A DNA stretch of 64,000 bases. Source: Yoonia maricola (GTDB taxonomy: Bacteria; Pseudomonadota; Alphaproteobacteria; Rhodobacterales; Rhodobacteraceae). Location: the NCBI RefSeq assembly GCF_002797915.1, contig NZ_PGTY01000001.1, forward strand, positions 1,798,001 to 1,862,000, given 5' to 3'. Under the pieces are notes generated by a model, which was not told the origin of the DNA, did not search any database, and saw only the letters and a list, made by a program, of their open reading frames with translations. Of the stretch, positions 1 through 8,700 are shown in pieces. Both the position numbers and the translations under genes were made by a program. How positions within the stretch are numbered: the first letter of the stretch is position 1; each line of letters starts with the position of its first letter.

Positions 1-161
1 AGGCCATCGCGGATAACCGGATTCGCAAACTCCAGATAACCATAATCGGTCATCCAATCGTCCGGCAGATAGGCGGGTAGTTTGTCTGCCAGAGTTGCAA
101 ATTCATCAACGGCTGACTGGCTGCGCGATCCGTGACCGCAGATCATGACCCCGGTTTTCAT
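1..161 (-). CDS. cbiX: CbiX-type sirohydrochlorin chelatase, N-terminal part (runs off the window)
   Basis: The last 161 bases read leftward as MKTGVMICGHGSRSQSAVDE and onward, open to the window edge. The GHGSR motif just after the first strand is the hallmark of the CbiX/SirB class II chelatases, which put cobalt (or another metal) into sirohydrochlorin or a related tetrapyrrole; the His in this motif is a metal ligand in the family. The ATG at 161 overlaps the stop of the upstream DUF6732 gene (ATGA), so the two are probably translated together. Only about 53 residues are visible, so the full domain count and the metal cannot be told. The cob genes nearby favour cobalt. Confidence 0.8.
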   Translation of the reverse strand, partial: MKTGVMICGHGSRSQSAVDEFATLADKLPAYLPDDWMTDYGYLEFANPVIRDG

Positions 162-376
162 GCAGTTTCCTCTTCCAGCTCTTCTTCCGGCTCAGCTTCT
201 TCGGCGTCTTTGTTTTTCTTGCCTTTCAGGGCACCCCAGATCGCCGCAAGCCCAGCCAGTCCGATGGCAATGCCGGCCGCCCAATGATCATGGCCTGCAA
301 CATCAGCCCAGTGGCCAGGGTGCGCCAGCGCCGATGATCCGGCGCAGATAAGCATAACTGTTAGCAACCACCGCAT
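158..376 (-). CDS. DUF6732 family small membrane protein
   Basis: A 72-residue protein starting at the ATG at 376, which has a good GGGAGA ribosome site upstream; a longer in-frame start at 445 has none and would spoil the signal peptide. The N terminus (MRWLLTVMLICAGSSALA) is a signal peptide, followed by an HPGHWADVAGHDHW stretch rich in His and Asp, one membrane helix (AAGIAIGLAGLAAIWGAL) and a very acidic tail. It resembles the DUF6732 family, which I know from cobalamin loci of Rhodobacterales. The His/Asp patch outside the membrane could bind cobalt or another metal, but this is inference. It overlaps cbiX by four bases. Confidence 0.7.
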   Translation of the reverse strand: MRWLLTVMLICAGSSALAHPGHWADVAGHDHWAAGIAIGLAGLAAIWGALKGKKNKDAEEAEPEEELEEETA

Positions 377-692
377 GGGCGTTCTCTCCCTTGTTGTTGC
401 ACAGCCAGAGAACCCGATCCCGCGGGGCGTGACGACGAGATGCACCGTTCCCGTATTGGGTCAACCGCGCCGTCTCCAACCTCTCTGGCCATTGCTTTGG
501 CTTCGTCACGACAACTTATAGTCGGCCCAAGCAGCCTGAGCAAACGCTTAAACGACCCAAATATGCCAAGGGGCGGCAACGGAACTTTAAGGTCATCTGT
601 GCATGAACGCACTCAGGGTGCGCCCTGACGACGGTTGGTTCGCATACGCAAAGCGGCTAGGTCATTGTTAAAGCAATTGAAGGACAGTTCAG
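377..692. other. Divergent intergenic region, no gene recognised
   Basis: About 316 bases separate the leftward DUF6732/cbiX pair from the rightward glutathionyl-hydroquinone reductase gene. Both promoters must be here. I looked on both strands for the cobalamin riboswitch core (GCCACTG and the AGCCAGGAGACC box) and did not find it. Short open frames exist on both strands but none has a recognisable protein or a ribosome site. Confidence 0.5.
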
Positions 693-1670
693 ATGGGCCA
701 GTTGGTTGACGGCATATGGCATGACTTTTGGTATGACACCAAAAAGACAGGCGGCGCATTCGTGCGCAAGGACGCGCAGTTTCGCAATTGGATTACGGCG
801 GATGGGTCCGCCGGGCCGTCCGGCGATGGCGGTTTCAAGGCCCAGAGCGGACGCTATCACCTTTATATTTCCTATGCCTGCCCATGGGCACATCGCGCAC
901 TGATCTTTCGGCAGTTGAAGGACCTGACGGACCATATCAGTATCTCGGCTGTGCATCCCGACATGTTGTCAGATGGCTGGACCTTTGCAACCGATGATCA
1001 CGGCGCCACCGGGGATACGCTCTTTGATCTGCACTTCGCGCGTGACATCTATCTTAAAGCGCTGCCCGATATGACGGGCCGGGTAACCGTGCCGATCCTT
1101 TGGGATAAAAAGCGCGACACAATTGTATCAAACGAAAGCTCCGAGATCATACGCATGTTCAATAGTGCCTTTGATGAGGTCACCGGGAATAGCGATGATT
1201 ACTGGCCTAAAGAGCTACGCGACGCCATCGCGCCCGTGAACGACCGGATTTATGACACTCTTAACAATGGTGTCTACAAGTCAGGTTTCGCTACATCACA
1301 AGAGGCATATGACAAAGCGATCCACCCGCTTTTCGAGACGCTGGACTGGTTAGAGGCGCTGCTGGCAGAGAACCGCTATCTGATGGGTGAGCGGCTGACC
1401 GAGGCGGACTGGCGGCTTTGGACAACGCTAGTGCGGTTTGACCCCGTCTATCACTTGCACTTCAAATGTAACCGCAAGCGGATTGCGGATTATCCCAACC
1501 TGTCAGGCTACATGCGTGAGCTTTATCAGATGCCGGGCATCGCCGAGACGGTAAATATGAACCATATAGTGCGGCATTATCATTACAGCCACGAAACGAT
1601 TAACCCGCACAGGATTATTCCGATCAACCCGGTACTGGATTATGACGCACCGCACGGGCGGGGCGGCTGA
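693..1670 (+). CDS. Glutathionyl-hydroquinone reductase (Xi-class glutathione transferase)
   Basis: A 325-residue cytoplasmic enzyme of the YqjG/ECM4 family. These use glutathione to remove a glutathionyl group from hydroquinones. The N-terminal thioredoxin fold carries the diagnostic CPWAHR active site with Cys63 as the catalytic residue; the all-alpha domain (NDRIYDTLNNGVYKSGFA, then MGERLTEADWRL) follows and the length is normal. The start has a weak site (GAAGGACAG) eight bases upstream. Its 3' end overlaps the convergent receiver gene by 47 bases. It is not part of the cobalamin pathway as far as can be seen. Confidence 0.92.
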   Translation: MGQLVDGIWHDFWYDTKKTGGAFVRKDAQFRNWITADGSAGPSGDGGFKAQSGRYHLYISYACPWAHRALIFRQLKDLTDHISISAVHPDMLSDGWTFATDDHGATGDTLFDLHFARDIYLKALPDMTGRVTVPILWDKKRDTIVSNESSEIIRMFNSAFDEVTGNSDDYWPKELRDAIAPVNDRIYDTLNNGVYKSGFATSQEAYDKAIHPLFETLDWLEALLAENRYLMGERLTEADWRLWTTLVRFDPVYHLHFKCNRKRIADYPNLSGYMRELYQMPGIAETVNMNHIVRHYHYSHETINPHRIIPINPVLDYDAPHGRGG

Positions 1671-2022
1671 TACCGTAGTGATGGACGATGGCCGCAAGGT
1701 CCTTTGGCGGGGTCGCGGTTTCGATCAAGGCGCGGGCGTTGGCCGCGTGGTTGAAAATCGACCCGTCAGAAAAGAAGGTAGTGTCGGTCACAAAGACAAC
1801 ATTCGCATCCGGCTGGCGAAAACGCGCAAGGTCCGCCACGGCAAAGGCACTGCCTTCGGCCATAACAAGATCAAGCAAGATGACATCAAACGGGTCATCA
1901 TCAATCGCCGTCAGAGCGCAGGCCGCACTGTGAACCAGTGTCACATCCACATCTAGACGGGCAAGGTGGCGCTGCCACAAACCGCCAAGATCAGTATTCC
2001 GATGTACAATCAAAGCCCGCAT
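1624..2022 (-). CDS. Degenerate response-regulator receiver domain protein
   Basis: A stand-alone 132-residue receiver-like protein. The start MRALIVHRN at 2022 follows a GGGGGT ribosome site; a longer frame to 2100 looks unused. The fold is recognisable from DVILLDLVM (position of the phospho-acceptor Asp), the switch Thr in VVFVTDTTFF and the Lys in PPKDL. The acidic pair that normally binds magnesium after the first strand is missing (VHRNTD instead of VDDD), so it may not be phosphorylated in the usual way. The DGSIF stretch after the fourth strand is typical of a Rhodobacterales family of single-domain receivers. No partner kinase is present in the window. Confidence 0.7.
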   Translation of the reverse strand: MRALIVHRNTDLGGLWQRHLARLDVDVTLVHSAACALTAIDDDPFDVILLDLVMAEGSAFAVADLARFRQPDANVVFVTDTTFFSDGSIFNHAANARALIETATPPKDLAAIVHHYGISRPARAVRHNPVPG

Positions 2023-2221
2023 ATTACCCCCGTAAATCTGATGCTGGCCAGGGCGCCACGAAATAGATTCTTGACCAACTGCTAAACAGCGAGCGCCCAA
2101 ATCGTTAACGAATGGTTAACGCGAGACGCGGCTTATACGAAAGGACATGATATCGCCGATGGGCTTGTGTTTACGGCACGAATCCGCTTGAAACACGAGC
2201 GTAAAAATAAGGCAGACTGAC

Positions 2222-2596
2222 ATGACGACCTGGATCACGATTTGCGACACCTGCAAGCAAGAAGGGTGGGACGCAGGTGATATGACTGAAACCGATGGCG
2301 AAGCATTCGCTAGTCTGGTCGAGGCTGCTGCAACCGGGCTGCAAGAGGTCAAAACGCGACGGGTGTCTTGCCTGATGGGCTGTGCGAGAGCCTGCAACGT
2401 TGCGATCCAAGGCGCGGGCAAGTTGAACTATACCTTGGGTGACTTTGAACCAACGACAGATGCGGCCAGCGGTATCGTAGCCTATGCCATGGCGCATGCC
2501 GCCTCGCCAACAGGTCAGGTGCCCTACCGTGAATGGCCGCAAGCCGTGAAAGGCCATTTTGTGACCCGCCATCCGCCGCTGCCCCAAGACGAATGA
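2222..2596 (+). CDS. DUF1636 metal-binding protein
   Basis: A 124-residue protein with two paired-cysteine motifs, CDTC near the N terminus and CLMGCARAC in the middle, in a layout like thioredoxin-fold [2Fe-2S] ferredoxins. DUF1636 proteins are regularly found beside cobalamin or cobalt transport genes; their reaction is not known. It is the first gene of a tight rightward set: its TGA overlaps the ATG of cobC (ATGA), so a job tied to corrinoid synthesis or metal handling is likely. A cluster or metal site is inferred from the cysteines only. Confidence 0.8.
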   Translation: MTTWITICDTCKQEGWDAGDMTETDGEAFASLVEAAATGLQEVKTRRVSCLMGCARACNVAIQGAGKLNYTLGDFEPTTDAASGIVAYAMAHAASPTGQVPYREWPQAVKGHFVTRHPPLPQDE

Positions 2597-3528
2597 CCAA
2601 AAAGCGCGATCATGGTGGCGGGATTGATGCCGCCATTGCGAATTACGGCGGCACCCGCGCGGATTGGCTGGATTTGTCGACGGGGATCAACCCAGTTGCT
2701 TACCCGATGCCCCAGTTCCCCGCCGACACATGGACGGCGCTGCCTGACGAAGCCGCCTTCACACGTCTTTATGCATTGGCACGCCGGTTCTGGAACGTCC
2801 CCGATGGGGCGGCCATCATTGGTGCCACCGGTGCATCCGCCATTATCGCAGCCCTGCCGCATGTGCTTCCCGAAGGCGAGGTTTGCATCCCCGGCCCAAC
2901 CTACAATGAACATGGGGCCGCTTTTGCCGCATCCGGGTGGCGCTTGGGTCAAGACCCAAGCCACGCGCTGGTCGCGGTGCACCCCAATAATCCTGATGGC
3001 CATATCTGGCAGGTCAGCGATTTTGACGCGACCTATACGATCATCGACGAAAGCTTTTGTGATGTCATGCCGGACCAATCCCTGATCCAGCTTGCATCCC
3101 GCCCCGGCACCATTGTGCTGAAGAGCTTTGGCAAATTCTGGGGTCTCGCTGGCCTGCGCCTTGGCTTTGCCATTGGTGATCCGGCGATCATCGCCAAACT
3201 GACAGACCTGCTGGGACCGTGGCAAATCTCTGGTCCAGCCCTATCGATCGGGGCAGAGGCGCTGGCTGATCCGGCATGGGCCGACGAGACACGCCGACGG
3301 CTTGTCGCCGATGCGGCCAGACTCGATACGCTCTTGACCGCCAATAACGCCAAGCTGATCGGCGGCACGTCCTTGTTTCGCCTGTATCAGGTGGAAGACG
3401 CTGCCGCTGCACAAGACACGCTTGCCAAGCACCATGTCTGGTCGCGCATCTTCCCCTATGCGCCGGACTGGTTACGGCTTGGTCTGCCCGCGCCAGACCG
3501 TTGGGCACAGTTGGAAGCTGTATTTTGA
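2593..3528 (+). CDS. cobC: Threonine-phosphate decarboxylase (CobC)
   Basis: A 311-residue PLP enzyme of the aminotransferase class I/II fold. CobC/CobD-type decarboxylases turn L-threonine phosphate into (R)-1-amino-2-propanol phosphate, the linker of the cobalamin nucleotide loop. Seen here are the N-terminal DLSTGINP motif, VHPNNPDG, and SFGKFWGLAGLRLG with Lys181 as the PLP-binding lysine. The ATG at 2593 overlaps the DUF1636 stop; an in-frame start further upstream would run into DUF1636 and is unlikely. The 3' end overlaps the next gene, cobD, by four bases, so the two steps of the aminopropanol arm are co-translated. Confidence 0.92.
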   Translation: MTKKRDHGGGIDAAIANYGGTRADWLDLSTGINPVAYPMPQFPADTWTALPDEAAFTRLYALARRFWNVPDGAAIIGATGASAIIAALPHVLPEGEVCIPGPTYNEHGAAFAASGWRLGQDPSHALVAVHPNNPDGHIWQVSDFDATYTIIDESFCDVMPDQSLIQLASRPGTIVLKSFGKFWGLAGLRLGFAIGDPAIIAKLTDLLGPWQISGPALSIGAEALADPAWADETRRRLVADAARLDTLLTANNAKLIGGTSLFRLYQVEDAAAAQDTLAKHHVWSRIFPYAPDWLRLGLPAPDRWAQLEAVF

Positions 3529-4433
3529 CCCTTGTATTCGGCATGCTACTTGATGCGCTTTTGGGCGAGCCGAAATGGCTCTGGTCGCGCATCCCGCATC
3601 CCGCAGTTTTGATGGGGCGTCTGATCGGGTGGTGTGACGACAGTTTCAACACAGGCGACCGCAAGCGGCTGATGGGTATCTTGACGATTGCGGGGCTTTG
3701 TATCGCAGCTGCGATCTTGGGATGGATCATCCAGCTTGCGCCGGGATACCTGCTTGACGTCATCGTTCTGGCCGTACTGCTCGCGCAGAAATCACTGGTC
3801 GATCATGTGCAAGCGGTAGGCGACGCCTTGCGGCTATCACTCGGTGACGGACGCCGTAGTGTGGCGATGATCGTCGGGCGGGATACCAAGGATATGGATG
3901 GTACAGCCGTCGCCCGCTCTGCCATCGAAAGCGCTGCCGAAAACCTGTCAGACGGGGTCATCGCGCCGATATTTTGGTTCGCACTGGCCGGTGTACCGGG
4001 GCTGCTGATCTATAAAATCACTAATACCGCCGACAGTATGATCGGCTACCGCACCCCAAAACACGCCGATTTCGGTTGGGGGGCCGCCAAACTCGATGAT
4101 CTTCTTAACCTCGTCCCTGCACGATTGACCGCTGTTTTGATCTGGACGGTCACGGGACGGCCCTATCCAAAACCCATCATTGCAGACGCTCCGCTGCATC
4201 GTTCCCTAAATGCGGGCTGGCCAGAAGCAGCCATGGCACATGGGCTTGATATCGCGCTGAGCGGGCCGCGTAGCTATGACGGAAAGATCAAGGATTATCC
4301 TTTCGTGAATGAGGACGGGGAAAGGTCGCTGGGCCCGGACGACATTGACCGGGCGGTGGCGGTGCTTTGGAAAACTTGGAGGCTCACTCTGGGCCTTGCC
4401 TTTGTCTTGGCCACCATTGTGCGCATCCTCTAG
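3525..4433 (+). CDS. cobD: Adenosylcobinamide-phosphate synthase (CobD/CbiB)
   Basis: An integral membrane protein of about 302 residues that joins aminopropanol (phosphate) to adenosylcobyric acid. The family signatures GEPKWLWSRIPHPAVLMGRLIGW and KITNTADSMIGYR are present in pieces (LLGEPKW, PHPAVLMG, NTADSMIGYR), with several membrane helices at both ends. I place the start at the TTG at 3525, which overlaps the cobC stop (TTGA) and gives an N terminus like other members; an in-frame TTG at 3501 would add eight residues. It follows cobC directly, as expected for successive steps. No gene follows within the operon; the next one is preceded by 66 bases. Confidence 0.92.
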   Translation: MTLVFGMLLDALLGEPKWLWSRIPHPAVLMGRLIGWCDDSFNTGDRKRLMGILTIAGLCIAAAILGWIIQLAPGYLLDVIVLAVLLAQKSLVDHVQAVGDALRLSLGDGRRSVAMIVGRDTKDMDGTAVARSAIESAAENLSDGVIAPIFWFALAGVPGLLIYKITNTADSMIGYRTPKHADFGWGAAKLDDLLNLVPARLTAVLIWTVTGRPYPKPIIADAPLHRSLNAGWPEAAMAHGLDIALSGPRSYDGKIKDYPFVNEDGERSLGPDDIDRAVAVLWKTWRLTLGLAFVLATIVRIL

Positions 4434-4499
4434 AGTCTGACTTGCGCTGCGTTTCAGCCCTGCTACGCTCCGCCGAACCAAAAATGCCGGAGACCACAC

Positions 4500-5666
4500 A
4501 TGCGCGCCATAGCCATTGCCCTTTCGCTTTTCGCCAGCACAGCCACCGCGCAAACCTGCGGCGGCCCGGTTGGTGCCTTCATTGACGGGGTCAAGGCCGA
4601 CGCGCGAGCCGAAGGGATACCCGCCCAGACAATTGACGCCTTCTTTCAAGGTGCACAAATCGACCAATCGGTGATCAACGCAGACCGATCGCAAGGCGTC
4701 TTTCAGCGTGACTTTATCAGCTTTTCACGCGCGCTGATCAGTCAAAACCGAATTCAAAATGGTGGGGTCTACGCGCAACGGCTCGACAGTACGTTCGATA
4801 CGATCGAAGCGCGCTTTGGCATTCCGCGCGGTGTGCTTCTGGCGTTTTGGGCGTTTGAGACCGACTTTGGCCAGGTGCAAGGCAGCTTTAATACGCGCAA
4901 TGCGCTGCTGACGCTGGCACATGATTGTAGACGACCAGAACTGTTCCGCCCGCAACTGATCGCCGCGATTGAACTCTACCGGCGCGGCGGCATGAACCCG
5001 GCGACAACAACAGGCGCGTGGGCCGGAGAGATCGGGCAATTGCAGAAACTGCCACGTGAAATTGTACGTCAGGGCATGGACGGCGATGGGGACGGGGTTG
5101 TTGATCTGAGAGGATCATCACCCGATGCGCTGATGACCGGGGCGAATGTGCTGTCCTCACTAGGCTGGCGCGCCAATGAACCTTGGTTGCAGGAAATCGT
5201 CGTGCCTGCGGACCTTGATTGGTCACAGACAGGGCTGAACCACAAGGCAAGCGTGCGCGATTGGGCGGCCCGTGGGGTGCGTGCCCGCGAAGGCAGTCTG
5301 GGGCCATCGAACCTGCCCGCATCCATCTTGCTGCCCATGGGGCGCGAAGGGCCTGCTTTCCTTGCCTATCCGAACTTTGAAGTCTACTTCGAGTGGAACA
5401 AAAGCTTCGTCTACGTGACCACCGCCGCCTATTTTGCCACGCGCCTCAGCGGTGCCGCCGTCTATGATGCTGGCAATCCCACGCCTGCGCTCAGCGGCGG
5501 GCAGATGCAGCAACTTCAGCAAAAACTCACACAGCGCGGTCATGATGTCGGCGGGATCGACGGTATCTTGGGTGCAATGACCCGTGCCGCGGTGCAGAAA
5601 GAGCAGGTGCGCTTGGGGTTGCCCGCCGATGCATGGCCAACCGTTGATCTGCTCAACAGGCTCTGA
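4500..5666 (+). CDS. Lytic murein transglycosylase (MltB family) with peptidoglycan-binding domain
   Basis: A 388-residue secreted enzyme that cleaves peptidoglycan between MurNAc and GlcNAc with formation of 1,6-anhydro-MurNAc. A signal peptide (MRAIAIALSLFASTATA) precedes a soluble lytic transglycosylase domain with AFWAFETDFG (the Glu is the likely catalytic acid), AGEIGQLQKLP and DGDGDGVVDL. The last 65 residues (GGQMQQLQQKLTQRGHDVGG) form a PG_binding_1 repeat. It is monocistronic here: 66 bases after cobD and convergent with smc. There is no lipobox, so it should be periplasmic and soluble. Confidence 0.9.
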   Translation: MRAIAIALSLFASTATAQTCGGPVGAFIDGVKADARAEGIPAQTIDAFFQGAQIDQSVINADRSQGVFQRDFISFSRALISQNRIQNGGVYAQRLDSTFDTIEARFGIPRGVLLAFWAFETDFGQVQGSFNTRNALLTLAHDCRRPELFRPQLIAAIELYRRGGMNPATTTGAWAGEIGQLQKLPREIVRQGMDGDGDGVVDLRGSSPDALMTGANVLSSLGWRANEPWLQEIVVPADLDWSQTGLNHKASVRDWAARGVRAREGSLGPSNLPASILLPMGREGPAFLAYPNFEVYFEWNKSFVYVTTAAYFATRLSGAAVYDAGNPTPALSGGQMQQLQQKLTQRGHDVGGIDGILGAMTRAAVQKEQVRLGLPADAWPTVDLLNRL

Positions 5667-5691
5667 CCCCTGTCTTCATCTTGGCCCAAAA

Positions 5692-5709
5692 ACTCCCGCC
5701 GGAGGCTCC
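5692..5709. repeat. Short GC-rich motif shared with a stretch of cobN
   Basis: ACTCCCGCCGGAGGCTCC lies in the 47-base gap between the convergent transglycosylase and smc genes. Seventeen of its 18 bases recur at 13466-13483 inside cobN. Strings like this recur between genes in Rhodobacterales as far as I recall. It holds an inner CCGCCGGAGGC that could fold weakly, but there is no run of T, so I do not call it a terminator. Confidence 0.4.
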
Positions 5710-5713
5710 CGCG

Positions 5714-8700
5714 CTAGGCCACCATCGCTGCCGCCTTTTTGAGGTCGACTGATACCAGTTGAGACACACCCTGTTCGCCCATCGTCACACCAAAGAGCCG
5801 GTCCATCCGGCTCATGGTCACTGCGTGGTGGGTGATGATCAGAAAACGTGTCTCGGTCCGGCGGGTCATCTCGTCCAGCAGATCACAGAAGCGGGTGACG
5901 TTGGCATCATCAAGCGGCGCATCGACCTCGTCCAGCACACAGATCGGGGCCGGGTTCGCAAGGAATACTGCAAAGATCAGCGCAAGGGCGGTCAGCGTTT
6001 GCTCCCCCCCTGATAGCAGCGACAACGTGCTGAGCTTCTTGCCGGGCGGTTGGCACATAATCTCCAAGCCAGCCTCAAGCGGGTCATCGGATTCGACCAG
6101 TACCAGTTTCGCTTCACCCCCACCAAAGAGGTGCGTGAACAGCAAGCCAAAGTTCTCGTTCACCTGCTCAAAGGCTGTCAACAACCGCTCACGCCCCTCT
6201 TTGTTCAGACTGGCAATGCCGGACCGCAGCGCCGCAATCGCCGCCTCAAGATCGGCTTTCTCGCTTACGAGCGCATCATGCTCAACCTGTACTTCCTTGG
6301 CGTCTTCTTCAGCGCGCAGGTTGACGGCGCCCAAACTATCGCGCTGACGCTTCAACGCATTCACCTGCCCCTCGATCACCTCCGCCGCGGGCATTTGATC
6401 TACGTCTGTCTCAAGCGTCTCAAGCAGTTTCTCTGGCGTGACTTCCTGCGCTTCCATGATCCGTTCAGCCGCATAAGCCACAGTCTCTTTGGCCGCGTCA
6501 GACCGCGCCTCGGACCGCGCGCGCGCCTCGCGCGCTTCGGATGCTTCGCGTTCCGCTTCGCGCTCTTGATGGCCAGCGTCGCGCAACACGTTATCGGCCT
6601 CAGCAAGCTTATCTGCTGAAGCTTTGCGACGCATCTCGGCCTCATCTATCGCATCCGCGAGCTCGGCACGCTTCGCAGCGATTTCTTCAGGCGCAGCCGT
6701 CGCCTCAGCCAAAGCCTCCTCTGACTCCGCCTTGCGCTCGGCCAGTTCCGCCGTCCGCTTGTTGGCCGTTTCCAACCGGTGTTTCCAGCCACTGATTTCC
6801 TTCGTGATCTCCTGGTTGCGCTTCAAACGCGCTTCGCCTTCGCGGCGGACCTCATCATGCGCGGACCGGCGGGACATCATCGTGATCCGCGCCGCCTCAA
6901 CAGTCATCTTTACATCTTCGACTGACGCGCGCGCCGTATCCAGATCACCCAGATCCTTTGCCGCCTTCTCTGCCTCCGCCAAAGCACGCCGCGCCGTCAG
7001 CGCCTCTTCCTCATGGCGCTTCACCGCAAGCCCAAGGCTTTCCATCTTTCCCTGCGAAAGGTTGCGATCCGCTTCTGCACGGCTGGCGGCACGGTTGGCG
7101 TCCGCCACCGCACGATCCGCATCGCGGCGCGCTTGCCGGGCGGCATGATCTGCCTCGGTCTGCTCTTTGAGCATCCCTGTCAGCGCCTCATGCGCCTGTG
7201 CGGCGCCCAACGCCGTGGCCGATGCCTCTTCCAGATCGCGCTTGAGCTCAGTCAAACGGTTCAACTGCTGCAACCGCAAAGCCGCCGCAGATGGCGCATC
7301 TTCCGCCCCGGCACGGAACCCGTCCCAGCGCCAAAGGTCACCCTCAATCGACACAAGCCGTTGACCGGGCTTCAAGTCGGCCTGCAAACGTGGCCCATCA
7401 GCGGCATCAACCAATCCAACCTGGCTCATACGGCGCGCCAGCACTTCTGGCACAGTCACATAATTGGTCAGCGCCAAGACAGCTTCGGGCAAGGTCTGTG
7501 CCGAGCCATAGCTTGGCAGCAGCGCCCAGCCAGATTTCGCATCGGCCTCAACCGCTGGGGCACGCAGGTCGTCGGCCAAAGCCGCGCCCAGCGCTTTTTC
7601 ATAGCCCCCTTGCACACGCAGCAGATCAAGCACCTGCCCGCCTTCGGCCGTGTCCCGCTCCACCAGCTTAGCCAAGGCCGCGACTTCCGCCCGCAAGGCA
7701 TTCGCCTCACCTTCGGCCTCTGACCGCAACGCGCGCGCATCGCTTTCGCGCGCCTGTGTATCGGCTCGCACGCTTTCGGCCTCCACCAGTGCCTTATCGG
7801 CCGCCTCGGCAGCGGCGACCGCCGCTTTCTCGGCCGCACCGGCGGCAGCAAAATCAGCCTCAGCCTGCTTCAACGCAGTCTCAGCTTCCGCCATCGCAGC
7901 CTTGGCCCGCGCTGCCTCTTCTTCGCTTTTGGTCAGTGTCGTCCGGTTATCATCCAACAACCGCCGTGCGGACTGATGCCGTGCCGCTAACCGCGCCACA
8001 TCCTCTGTTAGCTGCGCCAGATCAGCCTCGCGCTGTTGCAGCACACCTGCCGCTTCGCGCGCCGCCACCTGCGCCTCTTCAAGCCGCGCGTCGTGGCCTT
8101 CGCCTGCTTTCCCGATCTCGCGCGCTTCCCATTCAAGCCGCTCAATCGTTTCGCCCGCGTCCTTGTTCAGCCCGCTTTCACGCTCCATGTCGTGGGTCAG
8201 CTGTTCGATACGCCCACGCAAGGTTTCGATCATATCCAGCGCGCGCTGTTCCTGATCCTTCAGTGTATCGCGCTGCACCTGCAACCGCTGCAAGACAGCC
8301 GCCGCAATCGCCTCTTCTTCGCGCAAGGGCGGCAAAGCATCCTCAGCCACGGCGCGCCCTTTGGCGGCCTCGCGTGCGGCTTTCTCTGCTTGTGCTGCGG
8401 TTGTTGTGCGTTCGCGCAGCTGATCAGCAGCAGCCAACAAAGCCTCGTCTGCCTCTTTCCAGCGGCGGAACAAAAGCATGCCCTCGGCACGGCGCAGCTT
8501 ATCACCGATCTCGCGATACCGCGCAGCCTGCTTGGCTTGCCGGGCCAATTGACCCAACTGTGCTGCCAACTGCTCAATCACGTCGTCAACGCGGGTCAGG
8601 TTCGTCTCAGCACCCTTCAGTTTCAACTCCGCCTCATGACGACGCTGATAAAGACCAGAGATACCGGCGGCCTCTTCCAAGATACGCCGACGCGCCTTGG

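Noticed and set aside
377..692. Cobalamin riboswitch ahead of the DUF6732/cbiX genes
   Set aside because: Neither GCCACTG nor the AGCCAGGAGACC box is present on either strand.
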